A stretch of DNA of 64,000 nt from Anaeromyxobacter paludicola (GTDB lineage: Bacteria; Myxococcota; Myxococcia; Myxococcales; Anaeromyxobacteraceae). Below, piece by piece: positions 1 through 10,400 of the stretch (position 1 is the stretch's first letter; the number at the start of each line of letters is the position of its first letter). The translations under genes and the position numbers were made by a program. The stretch lies in contig NZ_AP025592.1 of assembly GCF_023169965.1 (NCBI RefSeq), positions 1,116,001-1,180,000 of the forward strand, in the 5' to 3' direction. The notes beneath the pieces are model-generated. The model made no database searches. It saw only the letters and a program-made list of their open reading frames with translations, and was not told the DNA's origin.

Positions 1-579
1 GAGGTGAACGCCGCGGTGGACCAGGCCGTCGCCACCTTCGGGCGGCTCGACGTCCTCGTGAACAACGCCGGGCTGCAGTTCGTCTCCCCGCTCGAGGAGT
101 TCCCGGCCGACAAGTTCGAGCTCCTCCTCCGCGTCATGGTGGTGGGGCCCTTCCTCGCCACCAAGCGCGCCTTCCCGCAGATGAAGCGGCAGCGGCACGG
201 GCGCGTCCTCAACATGGCCTCGGTGAACGGGCTCATCGGCTTCGCCGGCAAGGCCGCCTACAACAGCGCCAAGCACGGGCTCGTCGGGCTGACCCGGGTG
301 ACCGCGCTCGAGGGGGCGCCGCACGGGATCACCGCCAACGCCCTCTGCCCGGGGTACGTGGACACGCCGCTCGTGCGCAACCAGCTCGCGGACCTGGCGC
401 GCACCCGGGGCGTCCCGCTCGAGAAGGTGCTCGAGGAGGTCATCTACCCGCTCGTGCCGCAGCGCCGGCTGCTCGACGTGGAGGAGGTCGCGCGCTACGC
501 CCTGTTCCTGGCCGCGGACGGCTCCGGCGGGATCACCGGGCAGCCGGTGGTGATCGACGGCGGGTACACCGCGCAGTAG
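1..579 (+). CDS. 3-hydroxybutyrate dehydrogenase-like SDR (5' end cut by window edge)
   Basis: C-terminal three quarters of a short-chain dehydrogenase; about 70 N-terminal residues, including the first part of the NAD-binding Rossmann fold, lie left of the window. Counting from the GTG codon at base 4, the NNAG motif is near residues 20-23, the catalytic Ser is residue 73 (MASVNG), and the YxxxK pair is Tyr86/Lys90. The tail, with a long insert (LVRNQLADLARTRGVPLEKV) and the ending VIDGGYTAQ, matches the pattern I know from D-beta-hydroxybutyrate dehydrogenases, which interconvert 3-hydroxybutyrate and acetoacetate with NAD(H) in polyhydroxybutyrate or ketone-body use. SDR membership is certain. 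The substrate is inferred, and other medium-length SDRs are possible. Confidence 0.8.
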   Translation, partial: EVNAAVDQAVATFGRLDVLVNNAGLQFVSPLEEFPADKFELLLRVMVVGPFLATKRAFPQMKRQRHGRVLNMASVNGLIGFAGKAAYNSAKHGLVGLTRVTALEGAPHGITANALCPGYVDTPLVRNQLADLARTRGVPLEKVLEEVIYPLVPQRRLLDVEEVARYALFLAADGSGGITGQPVVIDGGYTAQ

Positions 580-656
580 CCGGCCACCCGCCCGGGGGGC
601 TCGCGCCGGCGCGTGCGAGGTGGGATGCTCGTCGCGCTCGAGCAGGGAGGTGGAGC

Positions 657-1178
657 TTGGCCTGGGCCTGGCCGCGGATCCTCCTCGGAGTCGCCCTCGG
701 CGGCGCGCTCCTCCTCGAGCCCGGCGCGGCGCGCGGCGCGGACGGCGGCCCGGCGCCGCTCTACCAGGCGGAGCCCCCGCCCTTCACGCCCGGCATCTTC
801 CCCTGCACCCAGTGCCACCAGGGCCCGGGCGATCCCACGCGGCGCCGGCTCGGCTTCCACGACGACGTCCAGGACCGCTTCGACCACGACGCCGAGCACC
901 GCTGGTGCCTCGACTGCCACGACAACGCCGACCGGGACGTGCTCCACCTCTCCTCGGGCGAGCGCGTGCCCTTCACCGCCTCCTACCGGCTCTGCGGCCA
1001 GTGCCACGGGGACAAGTTCCGCGACTGGCGGGTGGGCGTCCACGGCAAGCGCACCGGGCAGTGGAACGGCGCCAAGACCTACTACCTCTGCGTCAACTGC
1101 CACGACCCGCACTCGCCGCGCTTCAAGCCGCTCCGCCCCGATCCCCGGCCGCAGCGGCCCGAGGAGATGGGGCCGTGA
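657..1178 (+). CDS. periplasmic tetraheme cytochrome c
   Basis: A 173-aa protein with a hydrophobic N-terminal signal segment (about residues 6-28) and four CxxCH heme-c sites at residues 50 (CTQCH), 84 (CLDCH), 113 (CGQCH) and 145 (CVNCH). Extra His residues near the sites (for example HDPHSPRF after heme 4) could be distal ligands. The start is TTG at 657, preceded by an AGGGAGG Shine-Dalgarno about 5 bases upstream. The stop overlaps the GTG of the following ferredoxin gene, and an NrfD-like membrane subunit follows, so this is probably the periplasmic electron acceptor or donor of a quinone-linked complex. It resembles small cytochrome c3/c7-type carriers. The partner enzyme is not visible in the window. 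Confidence 0.85.
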   Translation: MAWAWPRILLGVALGGALLLEPGAARGADGGPAPLYQAEPPPFTPGIFPCTQCHQGPGDPTRRRLGFHDDVQDRFDHDAEHRWCLDCHDNADRDVLHLSSGERVPFTASYRLCGQCHGDKFRDWRVGVHGKRTGQWNGAKTYYLCVNCHDPHSPRFKPLRPDPRPQRPEEMGP

Positions 1179-2074
1179 GCGCGGGCGGGCCGGGCGGAGG
1201 CGGGCTCTCGCGCCGCCAGTTCCTCGGGCGCGGGCTCGCGGTGGTGGCCGCCGCCGCGGCCTCCGGCTGCCGCGTCGAGGAGCTCATCGGGCGGAGCTTC
1301 CGCGAGCTCTCCCGGGACGACGTGGCGCGGGTGCTGGCGCGGGCCGCGCGCCGGCAGTCGGCGCGGTTCGGGCGGCCGGTCACGGTGGACGGGGCGGGGC
1401 CGCTCCCGGGCGTGGACTTCGGCTACGGCCTCGACCTCTCGCGCTGCATCGGCTGCCGCCGCTGCGTCACCGCCTGCGTGAAGGAGAACAACCCGTCCCG
1501 GCGGCGCCCCCAGATCCAGTGGATCAAGGTGCTCGAGCTCGACAAGGCCCGCGGCGTGGACCTGGCGCACGCCGACGCCTACTACGAGGCGGACGCGGTG
1601 CCCCGCCCCGGCCACTTCTACATGCCGGTGCAGTGCCAGCAGTGCCGCAAGCCGCCGTGCGTGAAGGTCTGCCCGGTGGGCGCCACCTGGAAGGAGCCCG
1701 ACGGCATCGTGGTGGTGGACTACGACTGGTGCATCGGCTGCCGCTGCTGCATGTCGGCCTGCCCGTACGGCGCCCGCCACTTCAACTGGGCCGAGCCGGA
1801 CCTGCCGGCCGACGAGCTCAACCCCTCCACCCACTACCTCGGGAACCGCCCGCGCCCCAAGGGCGTGGTGGAGAAGTGCACCTTCTGCATCCAGCGGGTG
1901 CGCCACGGCCGCTACCCGGCCTGCGTCGAGGCCTGCCCGGTGGGCGCCCGCAAGTTCGGGAACCTCCTCGACCCGGAGAGCGAGATCCGCCAGGTGATGG
2001 AGCGGAAGCGGGTCTTCGTGCTCAAGGAGGACCTCGGGACCCAGCCGCAGTTCTACTACTTCTACGCGACGTGA
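1175..2074 (+). CDS. Tat-exported four-cluster ferredoxin subunit (HybA/DmsB/NrfC type)
   Basis: A 299-aa protein starting at GTG 1175, overlapping the cytochrome stop by 4 bases. The N-terminus carries a twin-arginine signal (SRRQFLG, residues 12-18), then a hydrophobic stretch ending in ASGC at residues 29-32, a possible lipobox. Four Cys-rich [4Fe-4S] motifs follow: CIGCRRCVTAC, CQQCRKPPCVKVCP, CIGCRCCMSACPYG and CTFCIQRV...CVEACPVGA. This layout is typical of electron-transfer subunits that link an NrfD-like quinone subunit to a catalytic or cytochrome subunit on the outer face of the inner membrane. Context: a tetraheme cytochrome upstream and NrfD-like subunit 13 bases downstream. No molybdopterin or hydrogenase catalytic subunit adjoins it. 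Confidence 0.88.
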   Translation: MSAGGPGGGGLSRRQFLGRGLAVVAAAAASGCRVEELIGRSFRELSRDDVARVLARAARRQSARFGRPVTVDGAGPLPGVDFGYGLDLSRCIGCRRCVTACVKENNPSRRRPQIQWIKVLELDKARGVDLAHADAYYEADAVPRPGHFYMPVQCQQCRKPPCVKVCPVGATWKEPDGIVVVDYDWCIGCRCCMSACPYGARHFNWAEPDLPADELNPSTHYLGNRPRPKGVVEKCTFCIQRVRHGRYPACVEACPVGARKFGNLLDPESEIRQVMERKRVFVLKEDLGTQPQFYYFYAT

Positions 2075-2087
2075 GCGGGAGGGGCGC

Positions 2088-3341
2088 TTGGGACGACTGC
2101 TCGACTTCGCCGGCGGCTGCGTCCGGGTCCTCGCGCGCGGCAACCGCGCCTACCGCGCCTGGGTGGCGCTGCTCCTCGCCATGATCGGGACCGGGGCGCT
2201 CGCCTACGCCCACCAGGCGCGGCTCGGCCTCATCGCCACCCACATGCGCGACCAGGTCTCCTGGGCCTTCTACGTGGGCAACTTCACCTTCCTCGTGGGC
2301 GTGGCGGCGGCCGCGGTGCTGCTCGTCATCCCGGCCTACGTCTACGACTGGAAGCCGCTCAAGGAGGTGGTGATCCTGGGCGAGCTGCTCGCCATCTCCG
2401 CCATCGTGATGTGCCTGCTCTTCATCCTCGTGGACATGGGCCGGCCGGAGCGCTTCCTGCACCTCGCCCCGCTGCTGGGGACGCCGCACTGGCCGGCGTC
2501 GCTGCTCACCTGGGACGCGCTGGTGCTGAACCTCTACCTCGCGGTGAACGTGGCGGTGGCGGCGCACATCCTCTACCGCGCCTGGCGCGGCCGCCCCTAC
2601 GACCGCCGGGTGGTGGTGCCGCTCGTGCTCTTCTCCATCCCGATGGCGGTCTCGACCCACACCGTCACCGCCTTCCTGTACAGCGGGATGGCGGCGCGGC
2701 CCTACTGGAACGCCTCGATCCTGGCGCCGCGCTTCCTCGCCTCGGCCTTCTGCTCCGGGCCGGCGGTGCTGCTGGTGCTGTTCCAGGTGCTGCGGCGGAC
2801 GACCGGCCTCGAGATCAAGGACGAGGCCATCTCCAAGGTGGCCGAGCTCATGGCCTACGCCATGTTCGTGAACCTGTTCCTGCTCGGCGCGGAGGTCTTC
2901 AAGGAGTACTACTCCGGCACCGAGCACCTCCTCTACACCCAGTACTTCTGGAGCGGGATCGGGCGGCACCGCGCCCTCGTCCCCTTCGCCTGGACCGGGC
3001 TCGCCTGCAGCCTGGCCGCGTTCCTGCTGTTCCTCGTGCCGCGCACCCGCCACCACCCGGTGACCCTCAACCTCGGCTGCGCCCTCATCTTCGCCGGGGT
3101 CTACATCGAGAAGGGGATGGGGCTCGTGATCCCCGGGATGACGCCGGACACGCTCGGTGAGATCTACGAGTACCGGCCCACCCTCACCGAGTGGCTGGTG
3201 GCGACGGGGATCTTCGGCGTGGGCTTCCTGGTCTTCACGGCGCTCGTGAAGCTGGCCGTGCCCATCCTCTCGGGCCGCCTCCGGGCGTCCGGGACCGCCG
3301 CCGGCGCCCCGCCCGCGCTCGCGCCGGGGGCGGCGCCGTGA
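2088..3341 (+). CDS. NrfD/HybB-like integral membrane quinone subunit
   Basis: A 417-aa polytopic protein with roughly nine to ten hydrophobic helices, beginning at TTG 2088 after GGGAGGGG. It contains long hydrophobic runs and conserved polar positions (for example MGRPERFLHL in the first third and IYIEKGMG-like VYIEKGMG near the end) characteristic of the NrfD/PsrC/HybB family. This family holds the (mena)quinone site and passes electrons to or from a four-cluster ferredoxin. With the two preceding genes it makes a three-part quinone-to-periplasm oxidoreductase. Direction and final partner cannot be read from sequence. A quinol dehydrogenase feeding periplasmic respiratory cytochromes is the simplest guess. 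Confidence 0.87.
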   Translation: MGRLLDFAGGCVRVLARGNRAYRAWVALLLAMIGTGALAYAHQARLGLIATHMRDQVSWAFYVGNFTFLVGVAAAAVLLVIPAYVYDWKPLKEVVILGELLAISAIVMCLLFILVDMGRPERFLHLAPLLGTPHWPASLLTWDALVLNLYLAVNVAVAAHILYRAWRGRPYDRRVVVPLVLFSIPMAVSTHTVTAFLYSGMAARPYWNASILAPRFLASAFCSGPAVLLVLFQVLRRTTGLEIKDEAISKVAELMAYAMFVNLFLLGAEVFKEYYSGTEHLLYTQYFWSGIGRHRALVPFAWTGLACSLAAFLLFLVPRTRHHPVTLNLGCALIFAGVYIEKGMGLVIPGMTPDTLGEIYEYRPTLTEWLVATGIFGVGFLVFTALVKLAVPILSGRLRASGTAAGAPPALAPGAAP

Positions 3342-3353
3342 CCGCGCCGCGCG

Positions 3354-4340
3354 TCACACGTTGACGCGCGACATCATCTGCTCCGGGTAGCGCGGGCCCG
3401 CCGCGGCGCCCCGGGGCGCCACCTCGTCGATGCGCCGGAGCTCGTCCGGCGTGAGCCGGAGGGCGGCGGCGGCGACGTTCTCCTCGAGGTGCTTGCGGGT
3501 GGTGGTCCCCGGGATCGGGACCACGTCGTCGCCGCGCGCGAGCACCCAGGCCAGGGCGAGCTGCGCAGGCTTCACGCCGCGCCCCTCGGCGAGCTCGCGG
3601 ATCCGGGCCACGAGGTCGAGGTTCCTCGCGAAGTTCTCGCCCTGGAAGCGGGGGCTGTTGCGGCGGTAGTCGCCCTCCGGGATGTCCTCCGGCTTCTGGA
3701 AGCGGCCGGTCAGGAACCCGCGGCCGAGCGGGCTGTAGGCCACGAAGCCGATGCCGAGCTCGCGGACGGTGGGGAGGAGCTCGTCGTCCGGGTCGCGGCT
3801 CCAGAGCGAGTACTCGGTCTGCAGCGCGGTGATGGGGTGGACCGCGTGCGCCCGCCGGATGGTGCGCGGGGCCGCCTCGGAGAGCCCGAGGTACCGGACC
3901 TTCCCCGCCCGCACCAGCTCCGCCATCGCCCCCACCGTCTCCTCGATGGGGACGGTGGTGTCCACCCGGTGCTGGTAGTAGAGGTCCACGTGGTCGACGC
4001 CGAGCCGGCGCAGGGAGGCGTCGCAGGCCTGGCGCACGTACTCGGGGCGGCCGTTGATGCCCACGAAGCTGCCGTCGGCCCCCCGCTCGTTGCCGAACTT
4101 GGTCGCGAGCTGCACGCGGTCGCGCCGGCCGCGGAGGGCCCGGCCGACCAGCTCCTCGTTCTTGAACGGACCGTACATGTCGGCGGTGTCGAGGAAGGTC
4201 ACCCCGAGCTCGATGGCCCGCTGGAGGGTGGCGATCGACTCGGCCTCGTCGGCCCCCGCGTAGAACTCGCTCATCCCCATGCAGCCGAGCCCGATGGCCG
4301 ACACCGTGAGCCCCTGCGCGCCGAGCTTCCTCTGCTCCAT
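3354..4340 (-). CDS. aldo/keto reductase (AKR13/YajO-like)
   Basis: A 328-aa NADPH-dependent oxidoreductase with a TIM-barrel fold. The start [20 protein letters not shown] is the family's usual first strand; codons upstream of it are out of family. Visible motifs are GMSEFYAG, the catalytic-region DTADMYG (Asp/Tyr), the Lys of LATKFGN, the His of YYQHRVD, and the cofactor-binding [13 protein letters not shown] near the C-terminus. These support the Tyr/Lys/Asp/His tetrad. The close match in pattern is to plant auxin-induced-like and bacterial AKRs that reduce aldehydes and ketones. It converges with the NrfD gene, 12 bases apart. The physiological substrate is unknown. Confidence 0.9.
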   Translation of the reverse strand: MEQRKLGAQGLTVSAIGLGCMGMSEFYAGADEAESIATLQRAIELGVTFLDTADMYGPFKNEELVGRALRGRRDRVQLATKFGNERGADGSFVGINGRPEYVRQACDASLRRLGVDHVDLYYQHRVDTTVPIEETVGAMAELVRAGKVRYLGLSEAAPRTIRRAHAVHPITALQTEYSLWSRDPDDELLPTVRELGIGFVAYSPLGRGFLTGRFQKPEDIPEGDYRRNSPRFQGENFARNLDLVARIRELAEGRGVKPAQLALAWVLARGDDVVPIPGTTTRKHLEENVAAAALRLTPDELRRIDEVAPRGAAAGPRYPEQMMSRVNV

Positions 4341-4427
4341 GACGTTCCCCTCCTTCGCTGTCGGCCGCCGCGGCCGGCGGGTGGATCTAGCGCCGGGCGG
4401 CCGGGACGCACGCGGAAGACGGCTCAC

Positions 4428-4444
4428 GTAACCGCCGCGGTTAC
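4428..4444. promoter_or_regulatory. 17-bp perfect palindrome upstream of the copper efflux operon
   Basis: GTAACC-GCCGC-GGTTAC, in effect an 8-bp perfect inverted repeat around one central base. It lies 121 bp before the outer-membrane factor gene and 88 bp before the divergent aldo/keto reductase. A 17-bp palindrome of the same form (GTGACC-N5-GGTCAC) lies at 12069-12085 in front of another copper-protein gene, so a shared operator is plausible. The regulator is unknown. Confidence 0.5.
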
Positions 4445-4535
4445 CCTGTGGCGGGGGCCGGCGCCCCGCCGCCCGGGCGGCGCGGCCGCGCTCGCCGGAA
4501 TGGGCGAAACTCGGCGCGTTCTCGGGCCTTGCCTT

Positions 4536-4551
4536 TGGCCCGGGAACTGCA
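4536..4551 (+). promoter_or_regulatory. possible sigma54 -24/-12 element before cusC-like gene
   Basis: TGGCCCG-GGAA-CTGCA keeps the invariant GG-N10-GC spacing of sigma54 promoters, with mismatches in the -24 block (C for A) and -12 block (CTGC for TTGC). If used, transcription would begin only a few bases before the ATG at 4565. It also overlaps an inverted repeat (CGGGCC...GGCCCG, 4523-4542). Weak call. Confidence 0.25.
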
Positions 4552-4564
4552 CAGGCTCGCCGCC

Positions 4565-5986
4565 ATGAAGTGCTCGCTCGCCCTGCTGGCCCTCCTCTCC
4601 GCCTCCGCCGCATCCGCCCAGGAGCCGGCGCGCGGCGCCCCGCCCGACGCGCCCGACCCGATCCTCGAGGGCCTCGTCCAGGACGCGCTGACGCACCGCC
4701 CGGAGCTCGCCCAGTCGTCCACCGCCGTGGAGGCCGAGCGGGAGCGCGTGCCGCAGGCCGGCGCGATGCCGGACCCGATGTTCCAGGTCGGCATCCAGAA
4801 CGACGGCTTCAAGGAGATCCAGATCGGCAAGATGGAGACGAGCTACCTGTCCTTCATGCTCACGCAGCCCTTCTTCTTCCCGGGCAAGCGCGGGCTGCGC
4901 GGCGAGGTGGCCCGGCTCGGCGCCGACCAGGCCGAGGCGGCCGTCGCGCGGATGCGGCTCTCGGTGGAGGCGGAGGTGCGGCGCGCCTACCTCGACCTGC
5001 TCCTCGCCCGCGATCAGCTCGCGCTCCTCGCCCGGACGGAGGCCCTCTGGCTCCAGTCGGAGAAGGCGGCGCGGGCCCGCTACGCGGTGGGCGAGGGCGC
5101 CCAGTCCGACCTGCTCCGGGCCCAGCTCGAGCGGATGCGGCTGCGGCAGCAGCGGCTCGCGCTCGAGGCGCAGGAGCGGACCCGGGTCCAGGAGCTGAAC
5201 CGGCTCCGGCACCGGCCGCTCGCCGAGCCCATCCCGACCGTCCGCCGGATCCGCGATCTCGCCGATCCGGCGCTGCCCCCGGTCGCCGAGGCGCTCGCCG
5301 ACGCCGAGGCGCGCACCCCGGAGCTCGCCCAGGCCCAGCTCGCGCAGGCCCAGGCCGAGAAGCGGGTGGCGCTCGCCCGGCGCGAGAAGCTCCCCGACTT
5401 CACCGTGAGCGCCGGGGTGATGGCGCGCGGCGAGCTCGACCCGATGTGGCAGCTCTCCCTCGGCGTGACGCTGCCGGTCTGGTCGGGGCAGAAGCAGAAC
5501 CGGGCGGTCGCCGAGAGCGCCGCCCGGGCGCGCGGCTCGGCGCACGGCGAGATGGCGGTCCGCGACCTCGTCCGGCTGCGGACCGAGGAGCGGCTCGCCC
5601 TGCTGGCGAGCGCGCGCGAGACGGTGAAGCTCTACCGGCAGGAGCTGCTGGTGCAATCGGAGGCGATGGCGACGAGCACCCTCGGCCAGTACCAGACCGG
5701 GCGGATCCCGTTCGCTTCGGTCCTCGACGGGCTCAACACCTGGCTCGCCACCCAGGGCGGCTTCCTCGACGCCGTGGCGCAGCTGCAGCGGCTCGGGATC
5801 GCCCAGCGTGAGCTCTCGCTGGAGGCGCCGGGCGGCGCGGGGGGCGGCATGGCGACCGGGCCGGTGCCGGGCGCGGGCGGCGGCATGGGCGGGCAGAAGG
5901 CGATGGGCGGCGGCGCGAGCGTGAGCCAGGGCGCCCCGGCGCCGGCGGAAGAGAGCGGCGGCGCCGCGACCTCGGGTGGCATGTGA
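4565..5986 (+). CDS. outer-membrane efflux protein (TolC/CusC family)
   Basis: A 473-aa protein with a signal peptide ([18 protein letters not shown], cleavage likely before QEP). It has the repeated alpha-helical hairpin pattern of the outer-membrane-factor family, with long Ala/Arg/Glu-rich amphipathic helices and two similar halves. It would form the trimeric outer-membrane duct of the metal efflux complex encoded by the next two genes. The C-terminal 45 residues are a Gly/Met/Ala-rich tail ([19 protein letters not shown]) whose Met residues may bind soft metal ions, an inference that fits a Cu(I)/Ag(I) system. The ATG at 4565 is the only start giving a signal peptide. Its stop overlaps a possible GTG start of the adaptor gene. 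Confidence 0.88.
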   Translation: MKCSLALLALLSASAASAQEPARGAPPDAPDPILEGLVQDALTHRPELAQSSTAVEAERERVPQAGAMPDPMFQVGIQNDGFKEIQIGKMETSYLSFMLTQPFFFPGKRGLRGEVARLGADQAEAAVARMRLSVEAEVRRAYLDLLLARDQLALLARTEALWLQSEKAARARYAVGEGAQSDLLRAQLERMRLRQQRLALEAQERTRVQELNRLRHRPLAEPIPTVRRIRDLADPALPPVAEALADAEARTPELAQAQLAQAQAEKRVALARREKLPDFTVSAGVMARGELDPMWQLSLGVTLPVWSGQKQNRAVAESAARARGSAHGEMAVRDLVRLRTEERLALLASARETVKLYRQELLVQSEAMATSTLGQYQTGRIPFASVLDGLNTWLATQGGFLDAVAQLQRLGIAQRELSLEAPGGAGGGMATGPVPGAGGGMGGQKAMGGGASVSQGAPAPAEESGGAATSGGM

Positions 5987-6006
5987 TCCACGGAGACGAG
6001 ACGAAC

Positions 6007-7458
6007 ATGAACGACGGCACCCCCTCCCCCTCCTCGAAGCGCGGCTCCGGCAAGGCGGCCCTCGCCCTCACCCTCGCCGCCGGGCTCGCCCTCGGCGCCG
6101 GCGGCGCGACGCTGCTCGGCCGCGGCGGTCACCGCCACGACGCCAGGGAGGGCACCGGCGCCCCCGCTCCGGCCGCAGAGGCGAAGAAGGTCAAGTACCA
6201 GTGCCCGATGCACCCGACCATCGTGCAGGACCACCCGGGCGAGTGCCCGATCTGCGGCATGCAGCTCGTGGCCATGGACGGCGGCGCCCCGGCGCCGGCC
6301 GGCGGCGCCGCCGGGCGGAAGGTGAAGCTCTACCGCTCGCCCATGGACCCGAAGCAGACCTCGCCCACGCCGCGGAAGGACGAGATGGGGATGGACTACC
6401 TCCCCGTCTACGAGGACGAGCTCGCGGGCGAGGGCGGCCCCAAGGCCGACGGCCTCGCCACCGTCACCATCGATCCGTCGCGGCAGCAGCTCATCGGGCT
6501 CGCCACGGCCGAGGTCACCCGCGGCCAGGTGGGCTCGAGCTGGCGCACGGTGGGGCGGGTCGCGATCGACGAGACCCACGTCCACCACGTGAACGTGAAG
6601 GTGAACGGCTACGTGGAGCGGATCTACGTGGACTTCATCGGCAAGCCGGTGAAGCGCGGCGATCCCCTCTTCTCCATCTACAGCCCCGAGCTCATGAGCG
6701 CGCAGAGCGAGTACCTGCTCGCCCGCGGCACCCGCGCCGCGCTGGCCGAGGGCGGCGCCAGCCCCGCCGGCGGCGACGAGCTCGTGGCCGCGGCCCGCGC
6801 CCGGCTCCGGCTCTGGGACGTGCCCGACTCCGAGATCCGGGAGCTGGAGCGGACCGGCAAGCCGCAGAAGGACCTGCTCCTCGTCTCGCCGATGGCGGGC
6901 GTGGTCACGGCGAAGAGCGTGGTGCACGGGATGCGCGTCAACGCCGGCGACATGCCCTACGAGATCACCGACCTCTCGGAGGTCTGGGTGCTCGCCGACG
7001 CCTACGAGGGCGACCTCGCCCGGCTGCACGTCGGGATGCCGGCCTCCTTCAGGCTCACCGCCTTCCCCGACCGGCAGTTCAAGGGCAAGGTGGCCTTCAT
7101 CGACCCGGTGCTCGACCCGAAGACGCGCACCGCCAAGGTGAGGCTCGCCTTCGCGAACCCCAAGGGCGAGCTGCGCCCCGAGATGTTCGGCGAGGTGACC
7201 CTCGAGTCGGCGCCGCGCGAGGGGCTCCGCGTCCCCTCCGACGCCGTGATCGACTCGGGCGCGCAGAAGGTGGTCTTCGTGGCGCTCGGCGACGGCAAGT
7301 TCCAGCCCAGGCCGGTGGAGCTCGGGGCCGCGAGCGGCGATCAGGTGGAGGTGGCGAAGGGGCTCTCCGAGGGCGAGAAGGTGGTGATCCGCGCCAACTT
7401 CCTCGTCGACTCGGAGTCACGCCTGCGCGCGTCGCTCGCCGCCATGGGAGGCAAGTAG
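6007..7458 (+). CDS. cusB: periplasmic adaptor of Cu/Ag efflux with heavy-metal-binding domain (CusB family)
   Basis: A 483-aa HlyD/CusB-type membrane-fusion protein. A single N-terminal helix (about residues 16-38) anchors it. Residues 64-87 form the YQCPMHP...CPICGM metal-binding module known from CusB/CopA-associated proteins. A second, degenerate copy follows (YRSPMDP...DEMGMDYLPVY), with Cys lost but Met/Asp kept. The barrel-sandwich and beta-barrel regions occupy the rest. I chose ATG 6007 because GGAGACGAG lies just upstream; GTG 5983, overlapping the previous stop, would add eight residues. The protein bridges the inner-membrane pump and the outer-membrane duct and probably delivers Cu(I) or Ag(I). 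Confidence 0.9.
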   Translation: MNDGTPSPSSKRGSGKAALALTLAAGLALGAGGATLLGRGGHRHDAREGTGAPAPAAEAKKVKYQCPMHPTIVQDHPGECPICGMQLVAMDGGAPAPAGGAAGRKVKLYRSPMDPKQTSPTPRKDEMGMDYLPVYEDELAGEGGPKADGLATVTIDPSRQQLIGLATAEVTRGQVGSSWRTVGRVAIDETHVHHVNVKVNGYVERIYVDFIGKPVKRGDPLFSIYSPELMSAQSEYLLARGTRAALAEGGASPAGGDELVAAARARLRLWDVPDSEIRELERTGKPQKDLLLVSPMAGVVTAKSVVHGMRVNAGDMPYEITDLSEVWVLADAYEGDLARLHVGMPASFRLTAFPDRQFKGKVAFIDPVLDPKTRTAKVRLAFANPKGELRPEMFGEVTLESAPREGLRVPSDAVIDSGAQKVVFVALGDGKFQPRPVELGAASGDQVEVAKGLSEGEKVVIRANFLVDSESRLRASLAAMGGK

Positions 7459-7462
7459 CCCC

Positions 7463-10400
7463 ATGATCAAGGCCATCATCAAGTTCTCCGCCGAGAACCG
7501 GTACCTCGTCATCGGCGCGGTGGCCGCGCTGCTCGCCATCTCCTTCTGGACGATGCGCCACATCCCGCTCGACGCCCTGCCCGACCTGTCGGACACGCAG
7601 GTGATCGTCTACTCGAAGTGGGACCGCAGCCCGGACATCGTGGAGGACCAGGTCACCTACCCCATCACCGCGGCGCTCCTCGGCGCGCCCAAGGTGAAGG
7701 CGGTGCGCGGCTTCTCCGACTTCGGCTACAGCTACGTCTACGTCATCTTCGAGGACGGCACCGACATGTACTGGGCCCGCACCCGCGTGCTCGAGTACCT
7801 CTCGAAGATCCTGCCGCAGCTGCCGAAGGGGGTCTCGACGGAGCTCGGCCCGGACGCCACCAGCGTGGGCTGGACCTTCCAGTACGCGCTCGTGGACCAC
7901 TCCGGGAAGCACTCCTCCGACGAGCTGCGCAGCTACCAGGACTGGTTCCTGCGCTACGCCATCCAGAGCGTCCCCGGCGTGTCGGAGGTCGCCACCGTCG
8001 GCGGGCAGGTGAAGCAGTACCAGGTCTCGGTGAACCCGACCCAGCTCGCCGCCTACAAGCTGCCCCTCTCCGCCGTCATCGACGCCATCCGCAAGGGCAA
8101 CAACGACGTGGGCGGCCGGCTCGTCGAGTACTCCGGCCGCGAGTACATGGTCCGCGGGCGCGGGTACGTGAAGTCGATCCAGGACATCGAGCAGATCGTC
8201 CTCAAGACCGACCGCGGGACGCCCATCACCGTGAAGGACGTGGCGAGCGTCCAGCTCGGCCCGGAGATCCGGCGCGGCATCGCCGACCTCGACGGCAAGG
8301 GCGACGTGGTGGGCGGCATCGTGGTGATGCGCCAGGGCGAGAACGCCCTCAACCTCATCGACCGGGTGAAGGCCAAGCTGGAGGAGCTGAAGCCGTCGCT
8401 GCCGCAGGGCGTCGAGGTGATCACCACCTACGACCGGTCGGAGCTCATCGGCCACGCCATCGAGACGGTGAAGGGGAAGCTCATCGAGGAGATCGTGGTG
8501 GTCTCCCTCATCATCCTGCTCTTCCTCTGGCACGTCCCCTCGGCGCTCGTGCCGATCATCACCATCCCGGTGAGCGTGGCGCTGGCGTTCATCCCCATGT
8601 ACGCCATGGGGCTCAACGCCAACCTGATGTCGCTCGCCGGCATCGCCATCTCCATCGGCGTGCTGGTGGACGGCGCCATCGTCGAGGTGGAGAACGCCTA
8701 CAACAAGATCTTCCACTGGATCCAGGGCGGGAAGAAGGGCGACTTCCACAAGGTCCGCCTCGAGGCGCTCATGGAGGTCGGGCCGGGGGTGTTCTTCTCC
8801 CTGCTCGTCATCGCCGTGGCCTTCATGCCGGTCTTCACGCTGGTGGACCAGGAGGGCCGGCTCTTCCGCCCGCTCGCCTTCTCCAAGAACCTGGCGATGG
8901 CGATCGCGGCGCTGCTCGCCATCACCCTCGACCCGGCCATGCGCATGCTCTTCGCGCGCATCGAGCCCTTCACCTTCAAGCCGCGGTTCCTCGCCTGGAG
9001 CGCCACGCAGCTGCTCGTCGGGAAGTACTACTCCGAGGAGCGGCACCCCATCAGCCGCGCGCTCCACCGCGTCTACGAGGGGCCCTGCCGGTTCGTGCTG
9101 CGCCACCCCAGGGCGACCATCGCCGCCGCCCTGCTGCTCGTCGCGAGCGCGGTCCCGGTGTTCCTGAAGCTCGGCTCGGAGTTCATGCCGCCGCTCGACG
9201 AGGGCACCCTCCTCTACATGCCCTCGGCGGTCGAGCCGGGCATGAGCGTGGCGGAGGCGCAGAAGGCGCTGCAGCTCCAGGACAAGATCCTGCGCACCTT
9301 CCCCGAGATCGAGCGGGTCTTCGGGAAGGCCGGCCGCGCCTCCACCTCCACCGACCCGGCGCCGTTCACGATGATGGAGACCACCATCGTGCTCAAGCCG
9401 GAGCGGGAGTGGCGCGAGAAGCCGCGCTGGTACTCGTCGTGGGCGCCGGAGTGGCTCAAGCGAGGGCTGCGCCCGTTCTGGCGCGACCGGATCACCGAGG
9501 ACGAGCTCAAGAACGAGATGAACGCGGCGCTCGACCTCCCTGGCATCTCCAACGCCTGGACCATGCCGATCAAGGGTCGCCTCGACATGCTCTCCACCGG
9601 CATCCGCACGCCGGTCGGCATCAAGATCTCCGGCGCCAGGCTGGAGGAGATCGAGAAGGTCGCGCTCGACGTCGAGGCGGCCATCCAGAAGGTGCCGGGC
9701 ACGCGCAGCGTCTACGCCGAGCGCGTCGCGGGCGGCTACTTCCTCGACTTCGTGCTCAAGCGCGACCGGCTCGCCCGCTACGGCCTCTCGGTGGACGACG
9801 CCAACGACATGGTCATGACCGCGGTCGGCGGCGACAACCAGAGCACCACCATCGAGGGGCGCGAGCGGTACGGGATCAACGTGCGCTACGCCCGCGACTA
9901 CCGCGAGGATCTCTCCGCCCTGCGGCGCGTCCTGCTGCCGCTGCCGAACGGCCAGGGCCAGATCCCGATGGAGGAGATCGCCGAGGTGAAGCTCGCCTCC
10001 GGGCCGTCGATGATCCGCGACGAGAACGGGCTCCTCGCCGGCTACGTCTACGTGGACTTCGACACCTCCGCCATCGACGTCGGCGGCTACGTCGCGCGCG
10101 CCAAGCATGCGGTCGCCGCGTCGGTGAAGACGCCCACGGGCTACGGCCTCACCTGGAGCGGCCAGTACGAGAACATGCTCCGCGTGAAGGAGCGGATGAA
10201 GCTCGTGCTGCCCATCACCCTGCTGCTCATCTTCGCGCTGCTGTACATGAACACGAAGTCGAGCTTCAAGGCGCTGCTGGTGATGCTGGCGGTGCCCTTC
10301 TCGGCGGTGGGGGCGGTCTGGCTCCTCTGGGCCCTCGGCTACAACGTCTCCATCGCGGTCTGGGTGGGCATGATCGCGCTCATGGGGCTCGACGCCGAGA

